From the NCBI GenBank assembly GCA_963757605.1, contig CAVWSF010000003.1:434001-498000 (forward strand): DNA of 64,000 bases, read 5' to 3'. The notes beneath the pieces are model-generated. The model did no database searches and was not told where the DNA came from. It saw only the letters and a program-made list of their open reading frames with translations. The translations under genes were made by a program, and so were the position numbers. Shown here in pieces: positions 1-7,592 of this stretch; the stretch's first letter is position 1; every line of letters begins with the position of its first letter. Origin of the DNA: JAICJC01 sp963757605 (GTDB lineage: Bacteria; Actinomycetota; Thermoleophilia; Gaiellales; JAICJC01).

Positions 1-271
1 CGTTGTCCGAGACGGCCAGCATGAGGAGGTCGAGGTCGGCCACTGTCAGCTCGGTGGCCGCGTCGAAGCTCTCGAGCAGCCCTCCCCCGCCCGGCGCCGG
101 CGTCTCCCCGGCGGGGATCCGGCGGCCGGCGTCCAGCTCGCCCGCCTCGACGGCGGACCACAGGGCGGCCGAGATCAGCACCTTCACCGTGCTCGCGGCC
201 GGCATCACCGCATCGGCGTTTCGCTCGACCCGGCGGCCGCTCCGAAGGGCGATGGCGGCGTAGGCGATCAG
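1..271 (-). CDS. Class A beta-lactamase-like serine hydrolase (partial)
   Basis: Reading leftwards off the window edge, the frame encodes a serine beta-lactamase/transpeptidase-type N-terminal half. It has the SxxK nucleophile motif as STVK within AASTVK, and the second motif SDN lies right at the cut edge (VSDN). The spacing between the two fits class A enzymes or the related penicillin-binding hydrolases. The start is uncertain: the homologous region begins at once, so translation may start at the CTG at 271 or at a codon inside the preceding NlpC/P60 gene, whose stop it overlaps. Coupling to a peptidoglycan peptidase suggests cell-wall turnover as much as drug resistance. The C-terminal KTG motif is outside the window, so the class cannot be settled. 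Confidence 0.75.
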   Translation of the reverse strand, partial: MIAYAAIALRSGRRVERNADAVMPAASTVKVLISAALWSAVEAGELDAGRRIPAGETPAPGGGGLLESFDAATELTVADLDLLMLAVSDN

Positions 272-939
272 TCTTCGGGCTCGTACACGCGCCGGACTGT
301 GCGCACCCGCGCCTTCAGATCCTTGGGGTGCGGCTCGTGGACGACCTGGCCTTGCGCCTGGCTGGCGTGGACGATCTGGCCCTCGCCCGTCCAGATCGCG
401 ATGTGGTCGCCGTAGCAGACGAGGTCGCCCGGCTCGGCCTGGCGCAGCGAGACCTCGCGTCCGACCGTCTCCTGTTGGTCGGCGTTTCGCGGAAGCAGCA
501 TGCCGAAGCGGCGGTGCACCGCCTGGACGAGGCCCGAGCAGTCGAGCCCCTCGACGGTGAGGCCGCCCCACTCGTACGGCGCGCCGAGGAACATGAGCGC
601 CGCCTCGGCGATCGCCTCGCCCGACGCTTTGCGCCTCGCGGCGGCGAGCGGCTCGGTGCGAAGGCCCGGAGCGGGAAGCCAGGTGCCCAGGTAGCGGTCG
701 GCCGCTTGGGGCACGACCACGACGTGCGCGCGGTCCTTCGGCAGCGGGTCGCCGAGCCCGTCGGCCCGCATCCACCCCTCGTAGCCGTCGGCGAGCGTCA
801 CCTCGGCCCAGCCGTTCGCCCGCTCGCCGACATCGACCGGGTCGGCGAAGAGCACCTGCGTCACCTGCGTCGCGGAGTCGGCGGCCTTGTCGTAGAGGCC
901 GATGTACGGAAGTACGCAGGACGCCTTTTCCACAGGCAC
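268..939 (-). CDS. NlpC/P60 cell-wall endopeptidase with SH3 domain
   Basis: A 223-residue cysteine peptidase of the NlpC/P60 family, expected to cut gamma-D-Glu-diamino-acid bonds in peptidoglycan peptides. Residues ~10-65 look like a bacterial SH3 domain and residues ~105-205 are the NlpC/P60 fold. The catalytic cysteine is in DCSG (C134), the histidine in GDHIAIW (H179), with a third polar residue at H191. The architecture resembles Bacillus YkfC. No signal peptide is visible, which fits cytoplasmic murein-peptide recycling. The start is GTG; an ATG just upstream is out of frame. It lies downstream of rplL on the same strand and overlaps the start region of the beta-lactamase-like gene. 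Confidence 0.85.
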   Translation of the reverse strand: MPVEKASCVLPYIGLYDKAADSATQVTQVLFADPVDVGERANGWAEVTLADGYEGWMRADGLGDPLPKDRAHVVVVPQAADRYLGTWLPAPGLRTEPLAAARRKASGEAIAEAALMFLGAPYEWGGLTVEGLDCSGLVQAVHRRFGMLLPRNADQQETVGREVSLRQAEPGDLVCYGDHIAIWTGEGQIVHASQAQGQVVHEPHPKDLKARVRTVRRVYEPED

Positions 940-960
940 ATTCTACCGGTGCGCGGGATC

Positions 961-984
961 GCGGGGCGGGACACCCGGCCCCGC
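961..984 (-). terminator. GC hairpin downstream of rplL
   Basis: A 7-bp perfect stem (GCGGGGC/GCCCCGC) with a 10-nt loop sits in the 67-bp gap after rplL. It could end or attenuate the ribosomal operon, but no T-run follows, so intrinsic termination is unproven. Confidence 0.35.
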
Positions 985-1006
985 GCACCCCACGGCTACC
1001 GCGTAG

Positions 1007-1384
1007 CTACTTGACCTCGACGGTGGCGCCGGCCTCTTCGAGCTTGGCCTTCATCTGGTCGGCCTCCTCGCGGGCGACGCCCTCCTTGACCGCTTTGGGC
1101 ACCTCGTCGGCGACCGCCTTGGCCTCCTTGAGGCCGAGCCCGGTGAGCTCGCGGATCACCTTGATGACCGGGATCTTGCTCTGGCCGGCACTGGTGAGGA
1201 CGACGTCGAAGCTCGTCTTCTCCTCCTCGGCCGCGGCGCCGTCCCCGGCACCGGCACCCGCTCCTGCGACCATGACCGGCGCGGCAGCGGCGGCCGAGAC
1301 GCCCCAGCGCTCCTCGAGCGCCTTCTTGAGCTCGACGAGCTCCATGACCGACATCTCCTCGAGCTGTTCAGGTGTGACTGGCAT
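1007..1384 (-). CDS. rplL: 50S ribosomal protein L7/L12
   Basis: A 125-residue L7/L12 stalk protein, which forms dimers on L10 and recruits translation factors to the ribosome. The N-terminal dimerisation segment (MSVMELVELKKALEE), the Ala/Gly-rich hinge (residues ~34-55) and the conserved C-terminal factor-binding domain (KIPVIKVIRE, GLGLKEAKA) are all present at normal length. It follows rplJ by 15 bp and is presumably co-transcribed under the L10 leader. rpoB, which usually follows rplL in bacteria, is not here: an NlpC/P60 gene comes next. Confidence 0.98.
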   Translation of the reverse strand: MPVTPEQLEEMSVMELVELKKALEERWGVSAAAAAPVMVAGAGAGAGDGAAAEEEKTSFDVVLTSAGQSKIPVIKVIRELTGLGLKEAKAVADEVPKAVKEGVAREEADQMKAKLEEAGATVEVK

Positions 1385-1399
1385 GCATGACTCCTTGTC

Positions 1400-1933
1400 T
1401 CAAGCCGCCGCTTCGGCGGCTTCCCGCTGTGCGATGTACTGGTCGAGGACGACGAGGAACTCCCGAAGCGGTGCGGCGAGGACGTTGTAGGCGCCCTGGA
1501 CCGGCGACGCGACCGCGCCGACGACCTGGGCCCGGAGCACGTCCTTCGTGGGCAGCTCGGCGAGCTGGCGCACCTCGTCGGCGGAGAGGGCCTTGCCCTC
1601 CATCACGGCTCCGCGGACCGTCAGGATCCGCGTCTGCCGGGCCACCTCGGAGAGCTTCTTCGCCACCGCCGCCGGATCGTCGGCGACGAATGCGATCGCC
1701 GTGGGCCCCTGGAGCATGTCGACCAGGAGCGTCTGCCCGGCCTCCTCGGCCGCGCGCCTGGCGAGCGTGTTCTTCGCGACCCGGAACGAGGCGCCGGCCT
1801 CGCGAAGCGCGCCGCGGACGTCCGCGATCTGGGTGACCGTGAGGCCGCGGTAGTCCGCGACGATCATCGATTCGGCGTCGCGCATGCGCTCCGCCAGCTC
1901 CTCGACCACCTTGCGCTTCTCGTCAACGTGCAT
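1400..1933 (-). CDS. rplJ: 50S ribosomal protein L10
   Basis: A 177-residue L10, the stalk base that binds 23S rRNA and carries L7/L12 dimers. The N-terminus (KRKVVEELAERM) and the motif YRGLTVTQIADVRGALREA are typical, followed by KNTLARRA and GPTAIAFV. The C-terminal tail that binds L12 ends in an Ala-rich helix. A strong Shine-Dalgarno (GGAGG) precedes the ATG. L10 (as L10-L12 complex) normally represses its own operon by binding the leader mRNA, and a matching leader lies just upstream. Confidence 0.98.
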   Translation of the reverse strand: MHVDEKRKVVEELAERMRDAESMIVADYRGLTVTQIADVRGALREAGASFRVAKNTLARRAAEEAGQTLLVDMLQGPTAIAFVADDPAAVAKKLSEVARQTRILTVRGAVMEGKALSADEVRQLAELPTKDVLRAQVVGAVASPVQGAYNVLAAPLREFLVVLDQYIAQREAAEAAA

Positions 1934-1942
1934 CTCTCACCT

Positions 1943-2072
1943 CCCGTTCGTTCCTCCTGCGTCCGCTGAGAGGCGGACGCAGGGCATGCCGGGAGGCGTG
2001 CGCTGGTACCGGCCTCGGTCGGGTGTGTGGTTTGAGCCCCGCGGGGCCCCGACGGTCTCTGGCGCGGACGCG
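1943..2072 (-). promoter_or_regulatory. L10 leader (autoregulatory RNA of rplJL)
   Basis: The ~150-bp gap between rplA and rplJ, read on the minus strand, contains AGAGACCGTCGGGG, a GC-rich hairpin, then CCCGACCGAGGC. This is the arrangement of the ribosomal L10 leader with its L10-binding kink-turn region. It is followed at 1956-1983 by a perfect 11-bp hairpin (CCTGCGTCCGC/GCGGACGCAGG) abutting the rplJ Shine-Dalgarno. Free L10/L12 is expected to bind here and limit expression. The exact boundaries are my estimate. Confidence 0.75.
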
Positions 2073-2084
2073 AGTGTGCGGATG

Positions 2085-2804
2085 CTAGTCGGCCGCCGCT
2101 ACCGGCTCCTCCATCAGGTCGCGGGTGCGTGCCGTGTCGAGCTTGATGCCCGGACCCATCGTCGAGGCGATGGTGATCGAGCGGATGTAGCGGCCCTTGG
2201 CGGCCGCCGGCTTGGCGCGGAGGATCTCGTCGAGCACGGCGCCGTAGTTCTCGACGAGCGCGCGCTCTTCGAAGGACTTCTTGCCGATGGTGACGTGCAC
2301 GATCCCCGTCCGGTCGGTGCGGTACTCGATCTTGCCGGCCTTGATCTCGCCGACGGCCTTCCCGATGTCGAACGTGATCGTGCCGGCCTTCGGGCTCGGC
2401 ATCTTGCCCTGCGGGCCGAGGATGCGGCCCAGGCGCCCGACCGTGCCCATCATGTCGGGCGTGGCGATCGCGACGTCGAAGTCGGTGAAGCCCTCCTGCA
2501 CCTTCGCGGCCAGGTCGTCTGCGCCGACGAAGTCCGCGCCCGCGTCCTCGGCCTCCTTGGCCTTCTCGCCCTGCGCGAACACGGCGACGCTCACCGACCG
2601 GCCGGTGCCGTGCGGGAGGAAGAGCGTTCCGCGCAGCTGCTGGTCGGCATGGCGGACGTTCACCCCGAGGCGCATGTGGATCTCGACGGTCTCGTCGAAC
2701 TTGGCGGTCTGGAGCGACTTGATCGTCCGCACGGCCTCGAGCGGTGCGTAGACGCGCTCGCGGTCCACCGAGGTGCGGGCCTTGGTGTACGCCTTGCCGG
2801 CCAT
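2085..2804 (-). CDS. rplA: 50S ribosomal protein L1
   Basis: A 239-residue L1, the mobile stalk protein that binds 23S rRNA near the E site and helps release deacylated tRNA. Conserved segments are visible: KFDETVEIHMRLGVN, the LPHGTG loop, MMGTVGRLGRILGPQGKMP and the C-terminal TMGPGIKLD. The ATG was chosen because it overlaps the rplK stop by one base (TGATG), a common coupling arrangement, and because longer upstream reading is just the rplK region out of frame. It is the second gene of the rplK-rplA pair. Confidence 0.98.
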   Translation of the reverse strand: MAGKAYTKARTSVDRERVYAPLEAVRTIKSLQTAKFDETVEIHMRLGVNVRHADQQLRGTLFLPHGTGRSVSVAVFAQGEKAKEAEDAGADFVGADDLAAKVQEGFTDFDVAIATPDMMGTVGRLGRILGPQGKMPSPKAGTITFDIGKAVGEIKAGKIEYRTDRTGIVHVTIGKKSFEERALVENYGAVLDEILRAKPAAAKGRYIRSITIASTMGPGIKLDTARTRDLMEEPVAAAD

Positions 2805-3232
2805 CAGGCACCCACCTCCACGCCCATCGAGCGGGCCGTGCCCGCGACGATGTGCATCGCCGCGTCGACGTCGTTCGCGTTCAGGTCGGGCATCTTGGTC
2901 TCGGCGATCTGGCGCAGCTGGGCGCGCGAGAGCGTGCCGACCTTGGCCCGGTTCGGCTCGCCGGAGCCCTTGTCCAGGTTCAAGGCCTCCTTGATCAGGA
3001 CGGCGGCCGGCGGCGTCTTCGTGATGAACGTGAACGAGCGGTCCTCGTACACGCTGATCTCGACCGGCGTGATCCGGCCGGCGTTTGGGCCCTGCGTCTG
3101 GGCGTTGAACGCCTTGCAGAACTCCATGATGTTGACCCCGTGCTGGCCGAGCGCCGGGCCGACCGGCGGGGCGGGGTTGGCCTGCCCGGCAGGGATCTGG
3201 AGCTTGATGATCTTGATGACCTTCTTGGCCAT
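2804..3232 (-). CDS. rplK: 50S ribosomal protein L11
   Basis: A 142-residue L11, part of the GTPase-associated centre and needed for the stringent response via RelA. Hallmarks: MAKKVIKIIKLQIPAG, PPVGPALGQHGVNIMEF, and the C-terminal rRNA-binding domain with KMPDLNA and AGTARSMG. The ATG is preceded by a textbook AGGAGGT at ideal spacing. It is separated from nusG, its usual upstream neighbour, by a lipoprotein gene, a broken orphan gene and a structured repeat. It therefore probably needs its own promoter in the 3233-3334 gap, where I found no clear -35/-10 pair. Confidence 0.98.
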   Translation of the reverse strand: MAKKVIKIIKLQIPAGQANPAPPVGPALGQHGVNIMEFCKAFNAQTQGPNAGRITPVEISVYEDRSFTFITKTPPAAVLIKEALNLDKGSGEPNRAKVGTLSRAQLRQIAETKMPDLNANDVDAAMHIVAGTARSMGVEVGA

Positions 3233-3334
3233 CGCACCTCCTGAGTGGTCGTAGCGCGCCGCGCGCCGGCGGCGCTCCCACGTTCGTGAGCGGACGGCAT
3301 GATAGCCGGGCGTGGCGGGGCTGCGGCAGATGAT

Positions 3335-3522
3335 TGATTCCACGCCCCCGTGATGTCCTGGGCGGCGAGAACCGAGTAGCGCAAGAACGCAGGGAGGGCC
3401 AATATCGGGTGATATTGGCCCGACCGAAGACGCAGCGATGCGACGGTTCGCAGCCGCAGCCCCGCCACAAAGCGCCAACCCACCACAAAATGGACGTTCA
3501 GGCGCGCGGGGGCGTGGAATCA
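3335..3522 (+). repeat. Structured dispersed repeat, copy A
   Basis: A 188-bp element bounded by a perfect 16-bp terminal inverted repeat (TGATTCCACGCCCCCG and its complement). The 98-nt core (3366-3463) matches copies B and C. At its centre, 3395-3422, is a hairpin with an 11-bp perfect stem around CCAATATC. Outer flanks differ from the other copies, but GGCGCGCGG near the right end is shared. It lies directly 3' of the lipoprotein gene stop and upstream of rplK. Together with the rest of 3233-3527 this gap holds no gene. Confidence 0.9.
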
Positions 3523-3527
3523 CGCAT

Positions 3528-4119
3528 CTAGCCGGCGATCTCGGCGGCGAGCTGCTCGAGGTCCTCGCGCACGAGCTTCGAGTGGGGGCCGTTGTGGGCG
3601 AACCCGATCGCGAGCAGCCCGGCCGCGGGCGAACGAGGTGTTGTACTCGCCGGCGTCCTCCGGGAACTCCACCCCCCGAGCGTTCGGATGCGTCTGGACG
3701 GTCGTCGAGTCGATCACCTTGTACGGCACGGACGGCCCGGCGTGCATCACCTGATAGATCAAGGCGTCGGCGCACCGCCGCGCCGTCGCGGCGTCGGGGA
3801 AGACCACGACCATCATCGCGATCCGGGCCGTGTTGTCTGACACCAGCGGCACGCGCTTGTCGTCGAACACGAGGTCGTAGTTGGAGACGACGAAGTGGGC
3901 GTCGGTTCCGACCTCGTCGGGCCGCGCCTGATCCCACGTCTCGCCGTCGCACCGCCCCGCGACGGACCCGACGCGCTTTGGCTTCGCGAATCCGTCTGCC
4001 CGCGCCTGCGCCAGCGCATCGCTCGCCGAGAGGGTCGTGTGCTGCGAGCCGCCGCCCAAGCAGCCCGCCGCGACCGCCCCGAGTATGGCAAGGACTGCCA
4101 GCCCGACCCAACGTCGCAT
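3528..4119 (-). CDS. Hypothetical secreted lipoprotein (frameshifted)
   Basis: The N-terminus has a short hydrophobic signal and a lipobox (VAAGC), so a lipoprotein anchored outside the membrane is likely. The middle (HFVVSNYDLVFDD, ARIAMMVVVFPDAATARRC) is not a family I recognise. The frame breaks near 3627-3629: reading on gives an Arg/Pro-rich tail typical of an out-of-frame read, while dropping one base of a C-run restores a sensible end (LLAIGFAHNGPHSKL to LAAEIAG) that stops at TAG 3530-3528. I annotate through this corrected end. Whether the indel is real or a base-call error cannot be told here. Repeat copy A begins six bases after the stop. Confidence 0.7.
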
Positions 4120-4261
4120 TTCTCACATGATACCCAGTCCGGTGCCTGTCGGGTTGGCGGGTTCTGGCCACTGGGCCGCCTGCTGGAAGTCATTCGAGTT
4201 TCTCCACACAGTCGACACACCTCGTCACCCACACGCGACACCTCCCCCGCCACACTCTCCC

Positions 4262-4753
4262 ATGCCGACCGACCGCTATCTGCCCACGCTCTACAAGGCT
4301 CGGCGCGTGCCGACCAAGCAGGCCGTGTGCGCGATCTGCGCCGAACGCACCCGCGGCACGACCCGCCTGGTCGAGCTCGACTACGGCGTCTCCGTGCACC
4401 TGTGCCAAGGGCACGCCTCCCACCAGTTCCAAACCCAGCGCAGCGGCCGCGACTTCCTCCCGACCCTGCAGCGGCTATGGCACACACACGGCTGCCTCAC
4501 CGTCGCCCGCTCCAAAGCCCTGCGCCGCCACCTGACCGCCCGCTCCGACGCGCAAGCCCGCCCCCGACCCGGATCCTACGCCTGACCCGAGCTGCGCCAC
4601 CTCGCCGAAACCGCCTTCGCCACCGGCACACCCGCCGACACCGTCATCACCACCCTGCGCCGCATCCACCAGCACGGCGCCGCACACCCACCCAGCCCAA
4701 GAACCATGCACCGCTGGCACACCGAACGCCGCTGGATGGCGCGCGCGCCTTAG
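4262..4753 (+). pseudogene. Orphan Cys/His-motif protein gene interrupted by TGA
   Basis: An ATG at 4262 opens a 107-codon frame with a possible zinc-knuckle pattern (CAIC early, then HLCQGHAS). It stops at TGA 4583-4585, yet the same frame continues for 55 codons (PELRHLAETAFATGT to MHRWHTERRWMARAP) to TAG at 4751-4753. The sequence on both sides looks like one protein with a DNA-binding-like C-terminus, and the TGA sits where a Trp (TGG) would fit. From memory, similar proteins occur as multi-copy orphans in Thermoleophilia. The C-rich, A-richer composition differs from the neighbouring ribosomal genes, hinting at acquisition. It overlaps the nusG stop by two to three bases tail to tail. 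Confidence 0.65.
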
Positions 4754-5280
4754 AGCTTCTTGACCTTGTCGAACTCGAGCTCGACCGGGACCTGGCGCTC
4801 GAAGATCGAGACCAGCACCTTGAGCTTGCCCTGATCCTCGTTGATCTCGGCGATCTCGCCGTCGAAGTCGGCCAGGTAGCCGGACGTGATCTTGACCGAG
4901 TCGCCCATGGCGAACTCGGCCCGCGCCTTCTGCTGCTGCTGGGCGCGGTCGACCGACGTGTGCAGCATCCGGTCGACCTCGGGCTGGGAGAGCGGCACGG
5001 GCTTTCCGGACGCGCCGACGAACCCGGTCACGCCGGGCGTGTTCTTGACGAGGCCCCAGACGTCGTCGTTCAGGTCCATGTGCACGAGCACGTAGCCCGG
5101 CCACAGCCGCCGCTCGGTCTGGACCTTCTGGCCGTCCTTGGTCTCGACCACGGACTCGGTCGGCACGACGACGCGCCGCACCTGCTCCTCCTTCGACATC
5201 GACTTCACGCGATGCTCGAGGTTGGCCTTGACCTTGTTCTCGTGGCCCGAGTAGGTGTTGATCACATACCAGCGAAACAT
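4750..5280 (-). CDS. nusG: Transcription termination/antitermination protein NusG
   Basis: A 176-residue NusG that binds RNA polymerase, modulates pausing and Rho termination, and couples transcription to ribosomes. The NGN domain opens with FRWYVINTYSGHENKV and contains RRLWPGYVLVHM and NTPGVTGFVG. The KOW domain follows from ~residue 124 (GDSVKITSGYLADFDG). Length is standard for a version without the long acidic N-terminal extension seen in many actinobacteria. It sits 4 bp after secE, the normal gene order. Confidence 0.98.
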   Translation of the reverse strand: MFRWYVINTYSGHENKVKANLEHRVKSMSKEEQVRRVVVPTESVVETKDGQKVQTERRLWPGYVLVHMDLNDDVWGLVKNTPGVTGFVGASGKPVPLSQPEVDRMLHTSVDRAQQQQKARAEFAMGDSVKITSGYLADFDGEIAEINEDQGKLKVLVSIFERQVPVELEFDKVKKL

Positions 5281-5284
5281 GCGC

Positions 5285-5602
5285 CTACCTTTGCAGATCG
5301 ACGAGCTTGGTGGCGAACCGGGCGAACACCTGGTCGAGACCGTAGAGGTACGCCCCGACGATCAGGCACGCCGCCACCACCACAAGCGTCGCCTGCCAGG
5401 TCTGCTGCCGGTTCGGGAAGTCGACCTTCGCCAGCTCCCCGCGCACCTCGCCGCCGAACGAGAACAGGCCGCGCAGGCCGTTGCGCATCCCGCCCGAGCG
5501 CTCGATCTCGCCGCCGGACTGGCTCTTCGGCTTGCCGGCGACCGGCGCGGTGACGGTGCGGCGCCCGGTCTGCTGCCGGTTTCGGCGCGACGTGCGGGCC
5601 AT
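5285..5602 (-). CDS. secE: Preprotein translocase subunit SecE
   Basis: A 105-residue SecE, the small clamp subunit of the SecYEG channel. The C-terminal half has the conserved amphipathic stretch (GELAKVDFPNRQQTWQATL) and a single membrane helix (VVVAACLIVGAYLYGLDQVF). The N-terminal ~55 residues are a basic, low-complexity extension, as often seen in actinobacteria. It is preceded by rpmG with a 3-bp gap and followed by nusG, the classical order. Confidence 0.95.
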   Translation of the reverse strand: MARTSRRNRQQTGRRTVTAPVAGKPKSQSGGEIERSGGMRNGLRGLFSFGGEVRGELAKVDFPNRQQTWQATLVVVAACLIVGAYLYGLDQVFARFATKLVDLQR

Positions 5603-5605
5603 GCG

Positions 5606-5770
5606 CTAGCGCGTCTCCTTGTGGGCGGTGTGCTTGCCGCACCACGAGCAGTACTTCGAGAACTCGATCCTGTCAGGCGAGTTCCGCTTGGACTTCTGAG
5701 TTTGGTAGTTACGTCGCTTGCAGTCCTGGCACGCGAGCGTGACCGCGACGCGGACACCGGTCTTTGCCAC
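5606..5770 (-). CDS. rpmG: 50S ribosomal protein L33
   Basis: A 54-residue L33 of the zinc-binding type: two CxxC motifs (CQDC and CSWC) in a basic protein ending GKHTAHKETR. The GTG start (VAKTGVRV) gives the usual length. Zinc-type L33 can be replaced by a Cys-free paralogue under zinc limitation in other bacteria, but no second copy is visible here. It heads the rpmG-secE-nusG set. The 96-bp gap to the divergent aminotransferase gene must hold its promoter; I saw no tRNA there. Confidence 0.95.
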   Translation of the reverse strand: MAKTGVRVAVTLACQDCKRRNYQTQKSKRNSPDRIEFSKYCSWCGKHTAHKETR

Positions 5771-5866
5771 TGGGGGAGACTCCTCGGATCCGGGACGCCG
5801 AAGCCGGCGCCGATCAGGCAGGATACACCGGATTCGCAGCCTGCCACCCCTCCGCCGGAGCCGCCG

Positions 5867-7226
5867 ATGCCCGTGACGACCGTCGACCGCACCCGTCTCG
5901 CCGACCTCCACGCCCGCGAGGAGCGCCGGTTCGAGGACACCCACCCCCGCTCGCTCGAGCTCTCGCAGCGGGCCCGCCGCTCGCTCTTCGCCGGCGTCCC
6001 GATGCACTGGATGACGGAATGGGCCGGGGCGTTCCCCGTGTTCGTCGAGGAGGCGTCCGGCGCCCGGTTCGCCGACGTCGACGGCAACGAGTACGTCGAC
6101 CTCTGCCTGGGCGACACCGGCGCGATGACCGGCCATGCGCCCGAGGCGACGGCGGCGGCGGTGGCCGAGCAGATGCGCCGCGGCACGACCCTCATGCTGC
6201 CGACGGAGGATTCGATCTGGGTCGGCGAGGAGATGTCGCGCCGCTTCGGCCTTCCGAGCTGGCAGTTCGCGCTCACCGCGACCGACGCCAACCGCTTCAC
6301 GATCCGGCTGGCGCGCGAGGCGACCGATCGGCAGAAGGTGATCGTCCACAACTGGTGCTACCACGGGTCGGTCGACGAGACGTTCGCGATGCTCGCCGGC
6401 GGCGGCATCGCAACGCGGCCGCACAACATCGGCCGCTCCGGTCGATCCGAGCCTGACCACGCGGGTCGTCGAGATCAACGACCTCGACGGGCTCGAGCGG
6501 GAGCTGGCCGCCGGCGACGTCGCCTGCTGCCTCTTCGAGCCGGCGCTCACGAACATCGGCATCGTGCTTCCCGACGAGGGCTACCACGCCGGTGTCCGCG
6601 AGCTGACCCGCCGGTACGGCGCATTCCTCGTGATCGACGAGACACACACGCTCTGCGCCGGGCCGGGCGGCTACACCCGCGCGCACGACCTCGACCCCGA
6701 CTTCCTCACCGTCGGAAAGCCGCTCGCCAGCGGCCTCCCGGCGGCCGCGTACGGCATGTCCGAGGAGGCCGCCCGCCGGGTCGCGGCGGCGCTCCCGCCG
6801 GGCCCGGTCGACGTCGGCGGGATCGGCGGCACGCTGGCGGGGAACGCACTCTCGCTGCGGGCGATGAGGGCGACGCTCGAGCACGTCCTGACCGATGAGG
6901 CCTTCACGCGCATGATCCCGCTCGCCGAGCGGTTCACCGACGGCGTCGAGGACGCCATCCGGCGCGACGGCCTCGACTGGTACATCACCCGGCTCGGCTG
7001 CCGGGCCGAGTACGGCTTCCAGCCCGAGCGGCCGCGGAACGGCGGCGAGGCGGCGGCGTCGATGGACCACGACCTCGACCGGTTCATGCACCTCTACGCG
7101 CTGAACCGGGGCGTGCTCATGACGCCGTTCCACAACATGGCGCTCATGAGCCCCGCCACGACCGAGGCCGACGTCGACCGCCACAGCGAGGTCTTCGCCG
7201 AGGCGACCGCGGAGCTCACCGCCTGA
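5867..7226 (+). CDS. Class III PLP aminotransferase (frameshifted)
   Basis: A glutamate-1-semialdehyde-aminotransferase-like (fold type I, class III) enzyme of about 452 residues. The first part runs MPVTTVDRTRLAD, FADVDGNEYVDLCLGDTGAMTGH to RPHNIG. The second part has VIDETHTLCAGPGGYTRAHD, with the cofactor-binding Asp, and FLTVGKPLASG with the PLP lysine. The two parts are in different frames: one extra base near 6434-6438 separates HNIG from PVDPSLTTRVVE. With it removed the enzyme looks complete, which favours a base-call error over decay. Start is ATG with GGAG eight bases upstream. The substrate cannot be told from sequence. It is divergent from rpmG. Confidence 0.8.
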
Positions 7227-7241
7227 TCTCGTCCAACCCAA

Positions 7242-7279
7242 CCCCATGGGGCCTGGCCCCGTTCGGAGCCAGGCCCCGG
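7242..7279. repeat. GC hairpin repeat, copy 1 (likely bidirectional terminator)
   Basis: A 38-nt sequence containing a perfect 10-bp stem (GGGGCCTGGC/GCCAGGCCCC, 7248-7277), headed by the palindrome CCCCATGGGG. It lies between convergent genes, where a two-way terminator would be useful. A second copy differing at four positions is at 42206-42243. Confidence 0.7.
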
Positions 7280-7283
7280 CGGT

Positions 7284-7592
7284 TCAGAACTTGTCGATCG
7301 TGTCGATCTCGTGCCAGAAGGTGACCTCGGGCTCCGACGTGACGCCCGTCTCGGCCATGATCTGCGGGACCTCGGGGCTCGACTCGAAGAACTTCTGGAA
7401 GGCCTCGGCCGACTCCCACTCGTCGACCACCATGATCTCGGTGCCGTCGGCGCTCGCCAGGAAGCGGTGGTGGATCGCCCCGAGCGCCTTGCCCCGGTCG
7501 TTGACCGCCCGCGCGCGCTCCGCGTTGCCGTTGATCACCTCCTGGAGCCGTTTCGCATCGGCCTTCACGCGCAGCATCATGGTCACACTCAT
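7284..7592 (-). CDS. Small ABM-like (dimeric alpha-beta barrel) protein
   Basis: A 102-residue protein with the size and pattern of antibiotic-biosynthesis-monooxygenase-like ferredoxin folds: an N-terminal strand (TMMLRVKAD), a helix, a central strand (IMVVDEWESAEAFQKFFES) and a C-terminal strand. The VDEWES segment is typical of this superfamily. No catalytic residue can be assigned. Its ATG overlaps the stop of the MMPL transporter gene (ATGA), so the two are probably translated together. It may be a small accessory or detoxification protein, but the function is unknown. Confidence 0.6.
   Translation of the reverse strand: MSVTMMLRVKADAKRLQEVINGNAERARAVNDRGKALGAIHHRFLASADGTEIMVVDEWESAEAFQKFFESSPEVPQIMAETGVTSEPEVTFWHEIDTIDKF

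Noticed and set aside
4583..4585. Selenocysteine or recoded Trp at the TGA
   Set aside because: TGA is the normal stop in many genes here, and no selenocysteine-type hairpin or selenoprotein family match was seen.
5771..5866. tRNA gene upstream of rpmG, common in other bacteria
   Set aside because: No cloverleaf or T-loop motif can be drawn in the 96-bp gap.
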